Origin: Calliopum simillimum
Lineage: Eukaryota > Arthropoda > Insecta > Diptera > Lauxaniidae
Length of the DNA stretch: 64,000 nt
NCBI GenBank assembly: GCA_951812925.1
Contig: OX638368.1
Coordinates: 79,528,909-79,592,908, forward strand
Direction: 5' to 3'
A program made the translations under genes and the position numbers. Below the pieces are notes generated by a model. That model worked only from the letters and a program-made list of their open reading frames with translations, was not told the origin of the DNA and did no database searches. Positions 1 through 10,170 of this stretch are shown here, piece by piece. Numbering within the stretch: the stretch's first letter is position 1; each line of letters starts with the position of its first letter.

Positions 1-1387
1 GTGAAGTTGAATATATGATAATATCATCCAAGTACTCGAGACATATTTTGCCTTGCAGATCTCTTAAAACATTGTCCATAACTCTTTGGAATGTGGATGG
101 GGCATTTTTTAGGCCAAAGGGCATTCTTAGGTATTCATAATGACCTCTTTCTACCGTAAATGCAGTTTTCGCCACATCTGTGGGATGCATTTCTATCTGG
201 TGAAATCCACTAGCTAAGTCTAATGTTGAGAAGTACATACATTTTCCAAGTTTATCTAGTATTTCTGTTATATTCGGCAATGGATAACGATCCGTTATAG
301 TTTTTTCATTGATTTTTCTATAATCAATTACCATACGCCATTTCTGCTTTCCACTGGCATCTAATTTTTTTGGAACTACCCAGACTGGTGAGCTCCAAGG
401 TAAATAACTGTGTCGAATTATTTCTTGGTTTAACATATCGTTGATCTGTTTACGTATCTCTTCTCTATGTACATATGGGTACCTGTAAGACTTCGTGTAT
501 ATAGGGATATCGTCTATTGTTTTGATACTATGTTTTATTTGATTAGTAAAAGTAAGATTTTGCCCTTCTTTAAAGAATATGTCGTCATATTTTTTACATA
601 ATTTTAAGAGAGTTTTTTTTTCTTCGCTGCTTAAATGGGTTGATCTTATTAAATGAGTTATATCCATTTGTATTTGAGGATAATCTGCTACAACGCTAAA
701 GTTGTTAACTTCGATGTAATTGGAAGAATAATACTTTTCAACTTTTAGTGGTTGTTCCATAAAAAGAGTTTGTTCTTGGTCAGATTCGTTAATGACTTCT
801 ACTAAACTATGCCAATTCTTGCATAAATATATTCCTTCAGGAATAAGAAGTTGAGGTTGGAAAATTGTGTTCTTAATATAAACTGCACCATTACTCTTAT
901 CAACTGGTACTTTAACTACTGTTTTGGATTTAGGATGGATTAGGTATTTTCCTGAAGTATAATTTGGTTTGAAAAGAAGAGGAATATTTGAATTATTCGT
1001 TATTAGCTTTTTATTCACTAAATCGACTTTTGCACCAATTTGTGTCAATAAATCTAATCCAAGAAGACCATCAAAGTATCCATGAAATTTGAATAATAAA
1101 AATCGGAACTGTCCTTGTTCATTAAACTCAACAAATGATGGCAACAACACTTCTTTGTCTATTTCATATTTATTTAAAACAGTGGTAATTGTAATTGGTT
1201 TGCACTTCAGCTGACTATCGGGATTTGAAAATTCAGGATTAAGGAATGACGAGGACGCTCCTGTATCGACAAGGAATCTAAGGGGTCGTCCAAAAGGTGA
1301 AGAAATTTGGATGTATGGAAGAGTGGAACCATGTTTACTGATATCTAAGTATCCGGTGGGTTGCTCGAGGCAAGAGGTAGAAAATTT
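1..1387 (-). CDS. pol: Retrotransposon Pol: aspartic protease and reverse transcriptase, partial
   Basis: An open frame without stops runs from about 1,387 to the left window edge. Near 1,250-1,285 it encodes LVDTGAS, the catalytic box of a retroviral-type aspartic protease. About 60 residues later comes GLLGLDLL, the usual second protease motif. Near the window edge it encodes PFGLKNAPSTFQ and then YLDDIII (about 15-34), the RT thumb-side block and the catalytic metal-binding YxDD box. The frame is -1 relative to gag and has a TGA at 1,388-1,390 just upstream, so it is presumably expressed as a Gag-Pol fusion by frameshifting. Product: RNA-templated DNA synthesis in the particle. The rest of RT, RNase H and integrase are beyond the window. 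Confidence 0.88.
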
Positions 1388-2574
1388 TCAGTTTCTACAA
1401 TTTCATTGGACATATTTAAGTTTGGTACGACTTCTGAATTACGTGTAATCAGGGTAGTAATATTGTACCGGTATTTCTCCACACGGATAATACAAATTAA
1501 CATTATATTGGTTAATGTTGTTCATCTCCTCCATGTGGTACATTGGTTTGCCAAAGTGGTTAAATGGGGGTTTAACCTGTGTCTGTTGTCGTCTCGTTAT
1601 ATTTGTATTTCCAGAGGATGTATCCATGGGTTCTGATGAAGACAGTCTTGGTGTAGCTGGTCTAATATTCGAATTGGCATGATTTGGGTTGAAATTGCTA
1701 GTATTGTGGACTACTCCACTAAAGGGATTGTAAGATTTTTGAATTGGCTGTGTAATTTATTTGTAAGCAATTGTAAGGGACTTACATTTCTCGGTGCATT
1801 AGGGAACATTACTGAAGAATTTACTATCCTTTGTTCATTAGAAAAAGGTATTTTAAATCCTGGTGGTGTTCCCCATTGAGGAACAGACAATGTTGGATTT
1901 TTAAATGTATTTAGTGGATGCAAATTTTGTGTTTTGTATGGACTTAATTTATTGTTGTTATTATAATTAATCCTTAGATTGTTTTTGGGTTCATTTCTAT
2001 AATACGAAATATTTTGTTCCTTAATACAATAAGACAAAGCTATAGGTAGCGTATCTGGACGCATTGCTCTTATTGTTGAACCTAATGGTTCTTTAAGACC
2101 AGTCAAAAATGTATTTAAGCTCATTTCGCAGAATAAATCCTTTTTAGCTTTAACGACATTCTGATCTTTTTCATGAATCAAGATATTATTGTTCATAGTA
2201 GCCTGTAGTTCTACTATTTCACTGTAGAAAACTTCTACTGACTTAGAACCTTGTTTTAGTGTATGCAAATCCCTAATCAAAGACGTTTCTGTCCTTTTAT
2301 CTGCATAGTGTAAAATTAAATTATTCTTAATTTGATCCCAATCTAAAGGAGTGCCATATGTGTTTAAAACTTCGTTTGCTTGGCCTTCGATTTTGTTTCG
2401 AATAGCTCTAAGCAGTATTTGGCCATATGGAGTACCATTAATGCCTCTAATGTGCATCAAAATTTCTTCCACATTACTCAAAAATGCATGTAGAAGCATA
2501 GGATTTCCATCAAATTTTGGCAAATCCTTTATTGCGTCGGGAATCTGCAAAGAATTAAAAATATCAAGAGACAT
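1345..2574 (-). pseudogene. gag: Retrotransposon Gag with two frame breaks
   Basis: The first 287 codons (2,574-1,711) give a gypsy/17.6-type capsid precursor, with the blocks LPKFDGNP near residue 18 and YGQILLRAI near residue 50. That frame stops at 1,711. The proline/asparagine-rich C-terminal part (about 1,745-1,441) is open in a second frame and stops at 1,439. The final segment, ending PLASSNPPDT, is again in the first frame and stops at 1,345. Two small indels of opposite effect, near 1,750 and near 1,445, therefore displace the middle segment. No CCHC zinc knuckle is visible, as usual in this group. It is read as a broken copy of the structural protein of the particle. Confidence 0.75.
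1381..1387 (-). promoter_or_regulatory. Candidate -1 ribosomal frameshift site AAATTTT
   Basis: On the minus strand the last 14 codons of gag contain A AAT TTT in gag phase, a heptamer of the X XXY YYZ type. After a -1 slip both tRNAs can re-pair with AAA and TTT. The pol frame opens exactly here: its preceding triplet (1,388-1,390) is TGA, and it stays open down to the window edge. Gag ends at 1,345, so the overlap is about 40 nt. The site follows from position and pattern; a downstream stimulatory structure was not assessed. Confidence 0.6.
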
Positions 2575-3036
2575 TTGCTGCTGTGACAGGAGAGAAACTA
2601 TTATTTTGATCCGAAATTCCAGAAGGGAAGGATTCGGAGTGTTTGATTTCGTAGGGGTTGTATTTCGGCATTTAATTGTTCAACTAATATTCAATTAATG
2701 TTCAATATTTTGACTTACGTTTATTCCGCAGTATCAGTAGTTTCTATTGTTTTTCCTTTTTATCAATTTTTGACTTGATGTTGTCGTTGTATTGCGATTT
2801 ATTTTTTAATTTTGTGCCACTGCTACAGATAAACCTTCTGTATTGACTCATAAACCAATAAGCCTTTGGTATATTTTGCCACAGCACAAATTATATCCTT
2901 TGGATTTTATTTTTGATGTTCGGGATAGGCTTCTTGAATAAAAATTCGAAATCTTGTATACACCATGTACTCTCGTGTATTTTGCTTCACATCGGTAATC
3001 CACCGTTGTAATTTCTGCTTGAAAGATTTTAGCCTA

Positions 3037-3053
3037 TCCTACCGACTGCGCCA
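3037..3053 (-). other. Primer binding site matching tRNA-Ser 3' end
   Basis: The minus strand reads TGGCGCAGTCGGTAGGA. The first 11 bases are complementary to an acceptor end CGACTGCG-CCA, typical of insect tRNA-Ser, which is the primer of 17.6/297-type elements. It lies 460-480 nt upstream of the gag start and marks the 3' end of the 5' LTR at about 3,054. Confidence 0.75.
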
Positions 3054-3216
3054 CTTATATTTCTTTCGAAATTATATTAAGAAAATTTAAAGTTTTCCAA
3101 TTTTAAAATATGTCTTTTTTATATTTCGTTTTTTTATAATTATTTCTGAATCAATCTGAATTTGATATATTTAAATTTTTAGAGAAAACAAAATCGAAGC
3201 TTACGATGTACATAAA
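3054..3216 (-). repeat. Presumed 3' part of the 5' LTR, AT-rich
   Basis: By position this stretch, directly upstream of the primer site on the minus strand, should be LTR. It is AT-rich with no coding potential. The other LTR is not in the window, so neither the length nor the outer end can be checked. Confidence 0.4.
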
Positions 3217-3858
3217 TTATAAAGTGTTTTTATGTATAGTTAAACTAGGATTTGTAAAGTTAATTATATGATGGTGATACATATATATATATTGGATATT
3301 GTAATTAGCGCTTACATTGTTATCATCGATATTGGTGACTAAATTGGATGATTCTTCAGCGCTTACCTCGGCAGTATTGTTGATTGTAACGCATGAACTT
3401 TCTGCAGACTCTTCAGGTTTTGCATCGTCGCCAACTAGAGCGCGTAATTTTTCTACGGACTCTACGGGTACTGCCTCATCGCCAGCTTTAATTCTAATAT
3501 GAACTACACCGCGTAATGTGAAAGCTGCTTTTAACATGTTTTTCCGTTTAGACGACAGCGCCTCTTGCAAAATTGCAAAGTTGGTTTTAGTTAAGCATTC
3601 ATTCACATAGAAGTGCTTATCCGAACGGAAGCCAGCGAGGTTGAGACTAAGCGGAGATTGATTTGTGCGACGGAAAGCAGAAATAGACTTGAGCACAGAG
3701 TTACGTTCGTAAGGCGTTTCAAACTTTATAATAATTGGTGTGTCTAGTTTATTAGGTGCTGATAGTGAATTTTTTACCCGAAAAATGTTGCTAACTCTCG
3801 GCGTATTGATGTTGATTGAGGCGCATAAATTATTAAATATATTTCGGAGGTTTTTCAT
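3217..3858 (-). CDS. Non-LTR retrotransposon ORF1-like protein, C-terminal (FP25K-like) part
   Basis: A 213-codon open frame. Residues about 45-135 (IIIKFETPYERN, then FYVNECLTKTNFAILQEA, then GVVHIRIKAGDE) follow the pattern of the baculovirus FP25K-like domain found at the C-terminus of many insect retrotransposon ORF1 proteins. These bind nucleic acid and pair with a PHD-type zinc finger and coiled coil further N-terminal. That N-terminal part is absent here but appears in unrelated copies at 37,882 and 39,814. After residue 140 the sequence turns acidic and serine-rich and then low-complexity, so the true end is uncertain. I read it as a truncated retroelement ORF1 rather than a host gene. 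Confidence 0.5.
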   Translation of the reverse strand: MKNLRNIFNNLCASININTPRVSNIFRVKNSLSAPNKLDTPIIIKFETPYERNSVLKSISAFRRTNQSPLSLNLAGFRSDKHFYVNECLTKTNFAILQEALSSKRKNMLKAAFTLRGVVHIRIKAGDEAVPVESVEKLRALVGDDAKPEESAESSCVTINNTAEVSAEESSNLVTNIDDNNVSANYNIQYIYMYHHHIINFTNPSLTIHKNTL

Positions 3859-3859
3859 A

Positions 3860-4120
3860 AAAGTTTTTAAAAACTTTTATCCATAAAGGGTTTTTTATAA
3901 AAGTTTTTTTAAAAAGTTTTTAAACACTTTTATTTTTAAAAGTTTTTGAAAAAACTTTTATATAAAAACTTCTAAGGTGTAAGTTTTTCATAAAACTGGT
4001 CACATAAAAGTTTTTTCAAAAACTTTTATATAAAAACTTCTAAGGTGTAAGTTTTTTATGAAAGTTTTTCATGAAAGTTTTTCATAAAACTGGTCACATA
4101 AAAGTTTTTTTTTGGGGAAA
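3860..4120. repeat. AAAAGTTTTT-type simple repeat, left arm
   Basis: Overlapping self-complementary words AAAAGTTTTT and AAAAACTTTT recur every 10-30 bases. The inverted counterpart is 9,590-9,840. A 60-base phrase around TTCTAAGGTGTAAG occurs twice (about 3,960 and 4,030). Confidence 0.85.
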
Positions 4121-4161
4121 AAATACCTTCAAAAAAGCGCCGGTGTCAAAAAGTTTTTTTG

Positions 4162-4700
4162 CACCAATCAATGGGGAAAGGTCGAAAATACATTTTGGAC
4201 ATGACTAGAGGAGTCGCCGACTGCTCTAAGTGACCGATTTGAGCCCATTTTGGTGAAAAAATTTTATTGCACCAATCGATGGGGAAAGGTCGAAAATAGA
4301 TTTTGGTCATGACCAGGGATGTCCCCGACCCCTCTTAGTGACCGATTTGGGCCCATTTTGCTTAAAAAATTTTATAGCACCAATCGATGGGGAAAGGTCG
4401 AAAATAGATTTTGGACATGACCAGGGGTGTCCCCGGCCCCTCTAAGTGACCGATTTGGGCCCATTTTGGTGAACAATTTTTACTGCACCAATCGATGGGA
4501 AAAGGTCGAAAATAAATTTTGGACATGACCAGGGGTTTCCCCGAGCCCTCTAAGTGACCAATTTGGGCCCGTTTCGGTGAAAAACTTTTATTGCACCAAT
4601 CGATGGGGAAAGGTCGGAAACAGATTTTGGACATGGTCAGAGGAGTCCCCGACCCGTCTAAGTAACATTTGATAAGGGTGAGTGCAAAACTAAAAAAAAA
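4162..4700. repeat. 108-bp tandem repeat, five copies
   Basis: The phrase CACCAATCGATGGGG starts at 4,162 (one mismatch), 4,270, 4,378, 4,486 and 4,594, spaced exactly 108 bp. Copies differ by scattered substitutions. As 108 is divisible by three, one minus-strand frame stays open through the units and repeats a 36-residue phrase containing RPFPIDWCNK. There is no codon or homology evidence that this is translated. Confidence 0.95.
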
Positions 4701-4724
4701 AATACACTTCAAATAGGTCATATT

Positions 4725-4977
4725 TTTTTAGAAAAGGAAACACTATTAGATTACAATTACAATCATAACCCTTTTTTGCAACATATGTACATAGTTAATA
4801 TTTCTGAATAACTCGGGAATATTGTCAAACTTTCTGACAATTGCAAAATATAATTACAACCTTATTTGTGGTACATATATGTTTGTCTCTGGAATAAAAT
4901 TTTAAATAGGAATTTTAATTTAAAATTTTTAGCCATGTTTTTATAACGCCACCTACAAAAAAGGTTATGCTAAATAA
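4725..4977. other. AT-rich spacer, nothing recognised
   Basis: No coding sequence, inverted repeat or family match was seen between the end of the 108-bp array and the Harbinger-type insertion. Confidence 0.6.
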
Positions 4978-4980
4978 TAA

Positions 4981-7245
4981 CACTAGTCTACAAATGATTA
5001 AAATGTTTTTCCCCAGTGATTGCCATTATTCATTTTATATGTAAAATGGGCTGCTGATTCCGAAAACCGCATTATTTTTTTTTTATTTCGTGTCGTTTTT
5101 GAAATATCGGTCATTTTCGGTTTTCGGACCAAGAAAAAAGATAGTTCCATTTAAATACAAATATCTCAAGAACTAATGTTTGTATTCAAACGTTTTATAT
5201 GTCATATTAAAGGTAATTAAATTACCTACTAATGATATTCACATCACTTTTTGGTCGGTTTGTTAGTTTCGGCGAAATAAATTGATTTCTAAAAAAAACA
5301 TTTTTTTTTTCGAAAAAATTAACAAAAAATCAAAATCAACTGCAGATTTATACAAGAAGAAATAACTTTATATAATTTTTTTTTTTTGTATCATAGACTA
5401 TATATTTGTGAAGAAAATAAGATACCACTTCAAAAAATCGATGGATAATGCAAAAGTTGTATATAATTCATTGAAAAGTTACCAAAATGTGTTTTTCCCT
5501 ATTTTTTTCGTTTTTTTGTAATAAACTGTTCGATAATTAAAACTTTTTGTAAAACACATGAGAAAATCCAAAAAATTCTTAAAGTAGGCGTTAAAAAAAA
5601 AAAAATACCCGTGTCTCGTCGTTTTTCTCCAGCACGCACACTGGTTCAAAATCCTTAAAAGCTGGCCAAAAGTCGAAAAACAAAGTTTTTTTAAATTAAC
5701 TTTTTATGAACCGTATTGTCTAACAGATATCCATAGACCTCAAAAAATTTGTAAGAAAGATCCAGGTATTCCTACTATGCTCTTGGGATCTCTCCAAAAG
5801 AAAGCTTCTCAGGCGCAAAATTCTGTGAGTATAAAATAAATATTTAGTGTTCATTGTAAAAATTGTGTGGTTATTTTAAAACTGAATCGATTTTAATGTT
5901 TGAATATGGAATCTCTTTGCAAAAGAAAATACTATCGAACCTCTAAATTCAAAACTTGCAATAATTTATACTTTTTTGACAGTTGTGATTAACTTAAAAT
6001 CAAATTATTTTACGAAATCAGTTTGCAATGGTTATGAAAAAAGGCCAGAACTAATTTATACCACGTCATACCACCTAGATTTTTAGGATTTAAGAAGATT
6101 GAAGCCTTTTCTAACAAATATAAAAAAATTGAGGTGCCCTTTTTTGCACCTTTTGGGTGACGTGGTTTTTTCTGAAGCAACCAAAGGAAAATTTAACTCA
6201 TATTGCTTGCCTAGTGTCAATATAAGATGTTCGCCCGAAATGATAAAATTTTTATATTATTATACAGCTTATACTCCACGATAAAGGTATCTTAAACCCA
6301 TTCTTATGTAGATCAATTTAACGTTGCACACAACTCTATCAAAGTTAAAGTTTTGAAATAAATTTTTAAACTAGATATAAAAAGTGTGCAAGTGCTGTTT
6401 TTGACATTTCGAGTCCGCCATTTTGTTTTTTAAAAATCTAATATCAGATTCGTAATCAGTGACCCCAAAAACCCCCGAGTAAATTTTGTTGGTTGGATTT
6501 GAATGAATATTTATGCAAATCGTCCGCCATTTTGAATTATTATACAGCTTATACTCCACGATAAAGGTATCTTAAACCCATTCTTATGTAGATCAATTTA
6601 ACGTTGCACACAACTCTATCAAAGTTAAAGTTTTGAAATAAATTTTTAAACTAGATATAAAAATTGTGCAAGTGCTGTTTTTGACATTTCGAGTCCGCCA
6701 TTTTCTTTTTTAAAAATCTAACATCATATTCGTAATCAGCGACCTCAAAAACCCCCAGGTAAAAAACTTCTTCTCGAAACTTAAATGATTTCGACTTTTG
6801 GCCAGCTTTTAGGAATTTTGAACCAGTGTGGCACGTCAGATTTTTTTTTAATCGATTTTTGAAGTTTTTTAATCCACTGTACATGAAAAATACAAAAATA
6901 ACGCATTCTTGTGTTAAATCGATGAATTTAACAATATGATCCTTACATTTGAGGTGTATTATGTGTTCAGTAAACTTATACAGGATATTACGAGGAATAT
7001 TTTTGTAGAAAATTTTAACCCTCTAAGGCCCTTACAAGTGGGTCATTTTGACCCCCCCACATTTAGGTTCTTGAGATATATGTATTTAAATGGAACTGTC
7101 TTTTTTTTTGGTCCGAAAACCGAAAATGACCGATATCTCGAAAACGACACGAAAAAAAAAATAATGCGATTTTCGGAATCAGCAGCCCATTTTACATATA
7201 AAATGGATAGTGGCATTCACTGGGAATTTTGGCTGTAGACTAGTG
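4981..7245. mobile_element. Harbinger-type non-autonomous element, copy 1 (TIR CACTAGTC, TSD TAA)
   Basis: The ends are inverted (CACTAGTCTACA... and ...TGTAGACTAGTG) and flanked by TAA at 4,978-4,980 and 7,246-7,248. The arms match over about 170 bp at each end and continue patchily inward. The same ends and arms form a complete 826-bp copy at 47,695-48,520. A 3-bp TAA duplication is the PIF/Harbinger signature. There is no transposase. The interior holds a 280-bp tandem duplication and a segment (about 5,640-5,690 and 6,790-6,835) that is itself inverted. Confidence 0.75.
6257..6765. repeat. 280-bp tandem duplication
   Basis: The sequence from TTATACAGCTTATACTCC at about 6,259 recurs at about 6,539, offset 280 bp, and stays nearly identical for about 220 bp before diverging. 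It lies inside the Harbinger-type copy and is absent from the 47.7-kb copy. Confidence 0.9.
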
Positions 7246-7499
7246 TAATTAGAGGTGTCGGGGACAGAGATACGCATGATGTCCATTCAAACGCTTCTAT
7301 GAGACATTCGCAAAAAAACGAACCAAGAATCATCACTAGACAACAAACGCACGAAACGAATGAAAGCACGACAGTAGGCAAAAAAATGCAATGAGCATCG
7401 CCAACACGAAGGCGAAAAGCAATAGAGGCAGGGAAAAAGGCAACGAATAATCTGAGCTTTGCTGACACGAAGCCAAAAAGCAACATAGGCAGTTTAAAA

Positions 7500-7978
7500 A
7501 TTAACGAGTATTGGAAGAACCACTGAATAGTCCACTGTATTGCATTACATTTTATTAATAATTTTACGCATTTGTAAGCATTTCTTGTCTTTAAGGACCT
7601 CTAATGAAATTTTCCGTAGAATATTTTTGTAGTATGCATTAACTTATTGCAACCCACTTTTCGGAAAACGGGATCGAAAAGACCTTTAAAGAAAGATACA
7701 TGGTGAAAAATACGCATCATAATTTTTACTCCACTCGGGTAGTCGAAAATTAATGTAATCAACACTAAATTTCAAATATAATTTAACTTACGTTAGAACT
7801 ATTTGATGGATCCCTAACGTCATATTTACAAATAAATATAGTTAAATAATAATAATTCGTACATTTGACTTTATGTAAAGTAATTTATACTTTCAGAAAA
7901 AAAATTTATGACCATTTTGAATTTATAATTCTAGTCAAAATAACTTTATTTTTTTCACGCACAAAAATGAGTGTCATA
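7500..7978. other. No gene; AT-rich sequence inside the fold-back
   Basis: No frame longer than about 50 codons and no family match was seen. Confidence 0.5.
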
Positions 7979-7983
7979 AATAG

Positions 7984-8143
7984 CTGTGTTCGTTGAAAAA
8001 AAAAAACTTATAAATATTTGTAAATATTCATAAAGTTTTTAACAAAAAGCGTTCGTTGAAACAAAAATTTCATACTTGCGTCACAAAAACTTTACAAATA
8101 TTTACAAATATTTATAAAGTTTTTTTTCAACGAACACGGCTAT
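7984..8143. mobile_element. Small MITE, about 160 bp
   Basis: Inverted ends of about 55 bp, AGCTGTGTTCGTTGAAAA at the left and TTTTCAACGAACACGGCT at the right, enclose a short centre. The arms contain TATAAATATTTGTAAATATT. Flanking bases do not give a clear target duplication. Confidence 0.7.
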
Positions 8144-8282
8144 TGTCACCCCACTCCTCGAGTAAGGTAAATATCATAAGAATATAGAATCATTTTAGCT
8201 TTTATAATTTTAGTAACAATTTCTATTTTTGGACAGAAATTTTCTTTATAAGTATACAAATTTTTTTGCTTCTACTTCACAT

Positions 8283-8362
8283 GCGTAAGCAGCGCAGAGG
8301 ATATGTATCTGACTATCATACGGAAGGGCCAGGGTTCGTATCCCAGCGCCGGTCAGCTAATT
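8283..8362 (+). repeat. tRNA-like sequence with B-box, followed by T-run
   Basis: GGTTCGTATCC matches the RNA polymerase III B box (GGTTCGANTCC) with one deviation, and three of the flanking T-stem pairs plus an outer pair can form. An A-box-like stretch lies about 45 bases upstream and a run of T, a Pol III terminator, follows at about 8,364. The acceptor stem is poor, so this is a tRNA-derived SINE head or tRNA pseudogene, not a functional tRNA. Confidence 0.4.
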
Positions 8363-8429
8363 TTTTTTTTTTTTTTGTTGTTTGAACTATACAGTAAGGT
8401 AAATATCACGCCAATTTTTTCATAAAAAT

Positions 8430-8550
8430 TACTAGGAAACATACATTCTGAATTGACTAAAACAGTAAGGTGAATCTTACTTCGGTGTGAAGTTGTCACT
8501 ATTCTGATTTGAAATTCTGTAGCAAGTACTATTTTTTTTCTCCGCTTATA
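8430..8550. repeat. Dispersed repeat, inverted copy at about 19,420-19,540
   Basis: The phrases AGTACTTGCTAC, ATTTCAAATCAGAATAGTGACAAC and CACCTTACTGTTTTAGTCAA occur here on the minus strand and at about 19,425-19,535 on the plus strand, in the same order. The second phrase is given as two overlapping words in the sequence. The family is unknown. Confidence 0.75.
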
Positions 8551-8900
8551 ATGGGCTAAACTTTCAGAAAATTATTTACTGGGTGATTTCATGGTAATCT
8601 TGACACAACCAGTTTTATCCAAAATGAAGATTAAAGAGTTTTACAGCAGGGTGAAATTTCGAAAATACGTTTTTTTGGTATTTTAGCTAAAGAAACAATA
8701 CGTGGTTGATTTTAGGCAACAGATATTATTATTATTTTTTACACCTTTATTTAGGACTTAAAATTTTACATGTCCCACAGTTCATTCCGACCATTTTTGA
8801 GATAGTTATAAACTAAACCACATCAAGCAGAGATTTTGCAGAAATCTACGTTGAGCAAACTCTTAACTCCAGACAGACAGGACTAGTCACTGCTTTTTCC
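8551..8900. other. No gene recognised
   Basis: AT-rich sequence without an open frame of note or a visible repeat partner in the window. Confidence 0.5.
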
Positions 8901-9120
8901 AATACTGATTGCCTTTTTAATTGTCTTTGTTGCTTTCGCCTTCGTGTTTGCCGAAGCTCATTGCATTTTATTTTGAGCAAGCGTCAATACTGCAGCACAC
9001 TACTCGTTACTGTCGATGTAGAATAGAAGCATGGCAAAGACAACGAATATACGAATATCAACTAAACACGAGCTCTTCATTGGAGATCTCTGGTCGGAGA
9101 CTCCTCTGACCATGTCCAAA

Positions 9121-9490
9121 ATCTATTTTCGACCTTCATCATCGATTGGTGCAATAAAAAATGTTCACCAAAGTGGGCCCAAATGGGTCGGGGACACTCC
9201 TGGTCATGTCCAAAATCTATTTTCGACCTTTCCCCATCGATTGGTGCAATAAAATTTTGTCACCAAAATGGGCTCAAATCGGTAACTTAGAGGGGTCGGA
9301 GACACCCCTGGTCATGTCCACAATCTATTTTCGACCTTTCCCCATCGATTGGTGCAATAAAATTTTTTCACCAAAATGGGCTCAAATCGATAACTTAGAG
9401 GGGTCGGGGACACCCCTGGTCATGCCCACAATCTATTTTCGACCTTTCCCCATCGATTGGTGCAATAAAATTTTTTTGGGCCCATAACGG
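9121..9490. repeat. 108-bp tandem repeat, four units, inverted relative to 4,162-4,700
   Basis: ATCTATTTTCGACCTT begins at 9,121, 9,215, 9,323 and 9,431. The last two spacings are 108 bp and the first is 94. It is the reverse complement of the left-arm array and again leaves a plus-strand frame open (9,161-9,487). Confidence 0.95.
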
Positions 9491-9864
9491 TCACATTTTA
9501 TCTTCCAGTTCTTAAGATAAGCGTGAAATTTCTTATACTTCAGTCACTGGATTTTTTTTTAAGGTATTTTTTTTTTCGCCATGTTTTTATCCAATAAAAA
9601 AACTTCTATGTGAGAAGCTTTTAGAAAAACTTTTAAAAATAAAAGTTTTTAAAAACTTTTTCAAAAAACTTTTTCAAAAAACTTTTAAGAAAAACTTTAA
9701 AAAATAAAATTTTTTTAAAAACTTTTATCCATAAAAGTTTTTGTATAAAAGTTTTTTGAAAAAGTTTTTATAAACTTTCATGCAATAAAAGTTTTCAAAA
9801 ACTTTTATTTGCAAAACTTTTTAAATAAAAGTATAAAAGTTTCAAGGTCTGCAAGTAACAGATG

Positions 9865-10040
9865 CTCTTTGTTGTTGTTGTTTTTGTTGTAGTAGTAGTA
9901 GAAGTTGTTGTTGCAATCACAAGTAGCTGATACTCTTTGTTGTTGTTGTTGTCGTTGTAGTAGTAGTGGAAGTTGTTGTTGCAATCACAAGTAGCTGATG
10001 CTCTTTGTCGTTGTCGCAGTAGATGGGCATCTTGTTCCCT
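9865..10040. repeat. GTT/GTA-rich tandem repeat, 68-bp unit
   Basis: Units built of TTGTTGTTG, GTAGTAGTAG and GCAATCACAAGTAGCTGAT repeat with a 68-bp offset (9,901 and 9,969), plus a partial unit on each side. No coding role is evident. Confidence 0.85.
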
Positions 10041-10170
10041 TATAAATATTAGAAGCAGCAAAGAAGCTCTCAGAAACTTTTATTATTATTAGTTCAAATG
10101 TCAAGCATTCTGATTTTGGCTTTGAAAAAAAAAATTAAAAAAAACTTAATTAGCAAGAGAAATCGACGAT

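Larger units (their letters stand above)
1..3053 (-). mobile_element. gypsy/17.6-type LTR retrotransposon, 5' part, runs off window
   Basis: Reading on the minus strand, the order is a primer binding site (3,053-3,038), a leader, gag (2,574-1,345) and pol (from 1,387 to the window edge) with protease followed by reverse transcriptase. This order, the tRNA-Ser type primer site and the -1 gag-pol overlap fit the insect gypsy/17.6/297 group of Metaviridae. The 5' LTR should end at about 3,054, but I cannot fix its outer boundary. RNase H, integrase, any env gene and the 3' LTR lie outside the window. Gag carries frame breaks, so the copy is probably inactive. Confidence 0.85.
3858..9850. mobile_element. 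Large fold-back element, about 6 kb, with nested insertions
   Basis: Outer arms are inverted copies of each other. Left is 3,858-4,700 and right is about 9,090-9,850. Each has an outer block of repeated AAAAGTTTTT and an inner block of 108-bp tandem repeats. An innermost match joins about 7,380-7,430 to about 8,920-8,970 (CGCCAACACGAAGG-type sequence). The left side is interrupted by the Harbinger-type element at 4,981-7,245. No transposase is visible. Tandem repeats inside long inverted arms resemble fold-back elements in general; the superfamily is unknown. Confidence 0.65.

Noticed and set aside
1361..1879. Plus-strand frames of 91 and 66 codons
   Set aside because: They are antisense to gag and pol of the minus-strand retrotransposon.
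3217..3858. Host protein-coding gene
   Set aside because: The domain pattern is that of retrotransposon ORF1 proteins and it stands among mobile elements, with no splice signals seen.
9161..9487. Plus-strand 108-codon frame over the 108-bp repeats
   Set aside because: Its mirror image exists in the inverted arm and the unit length alone explains the open frame. There is no evidence of translation.
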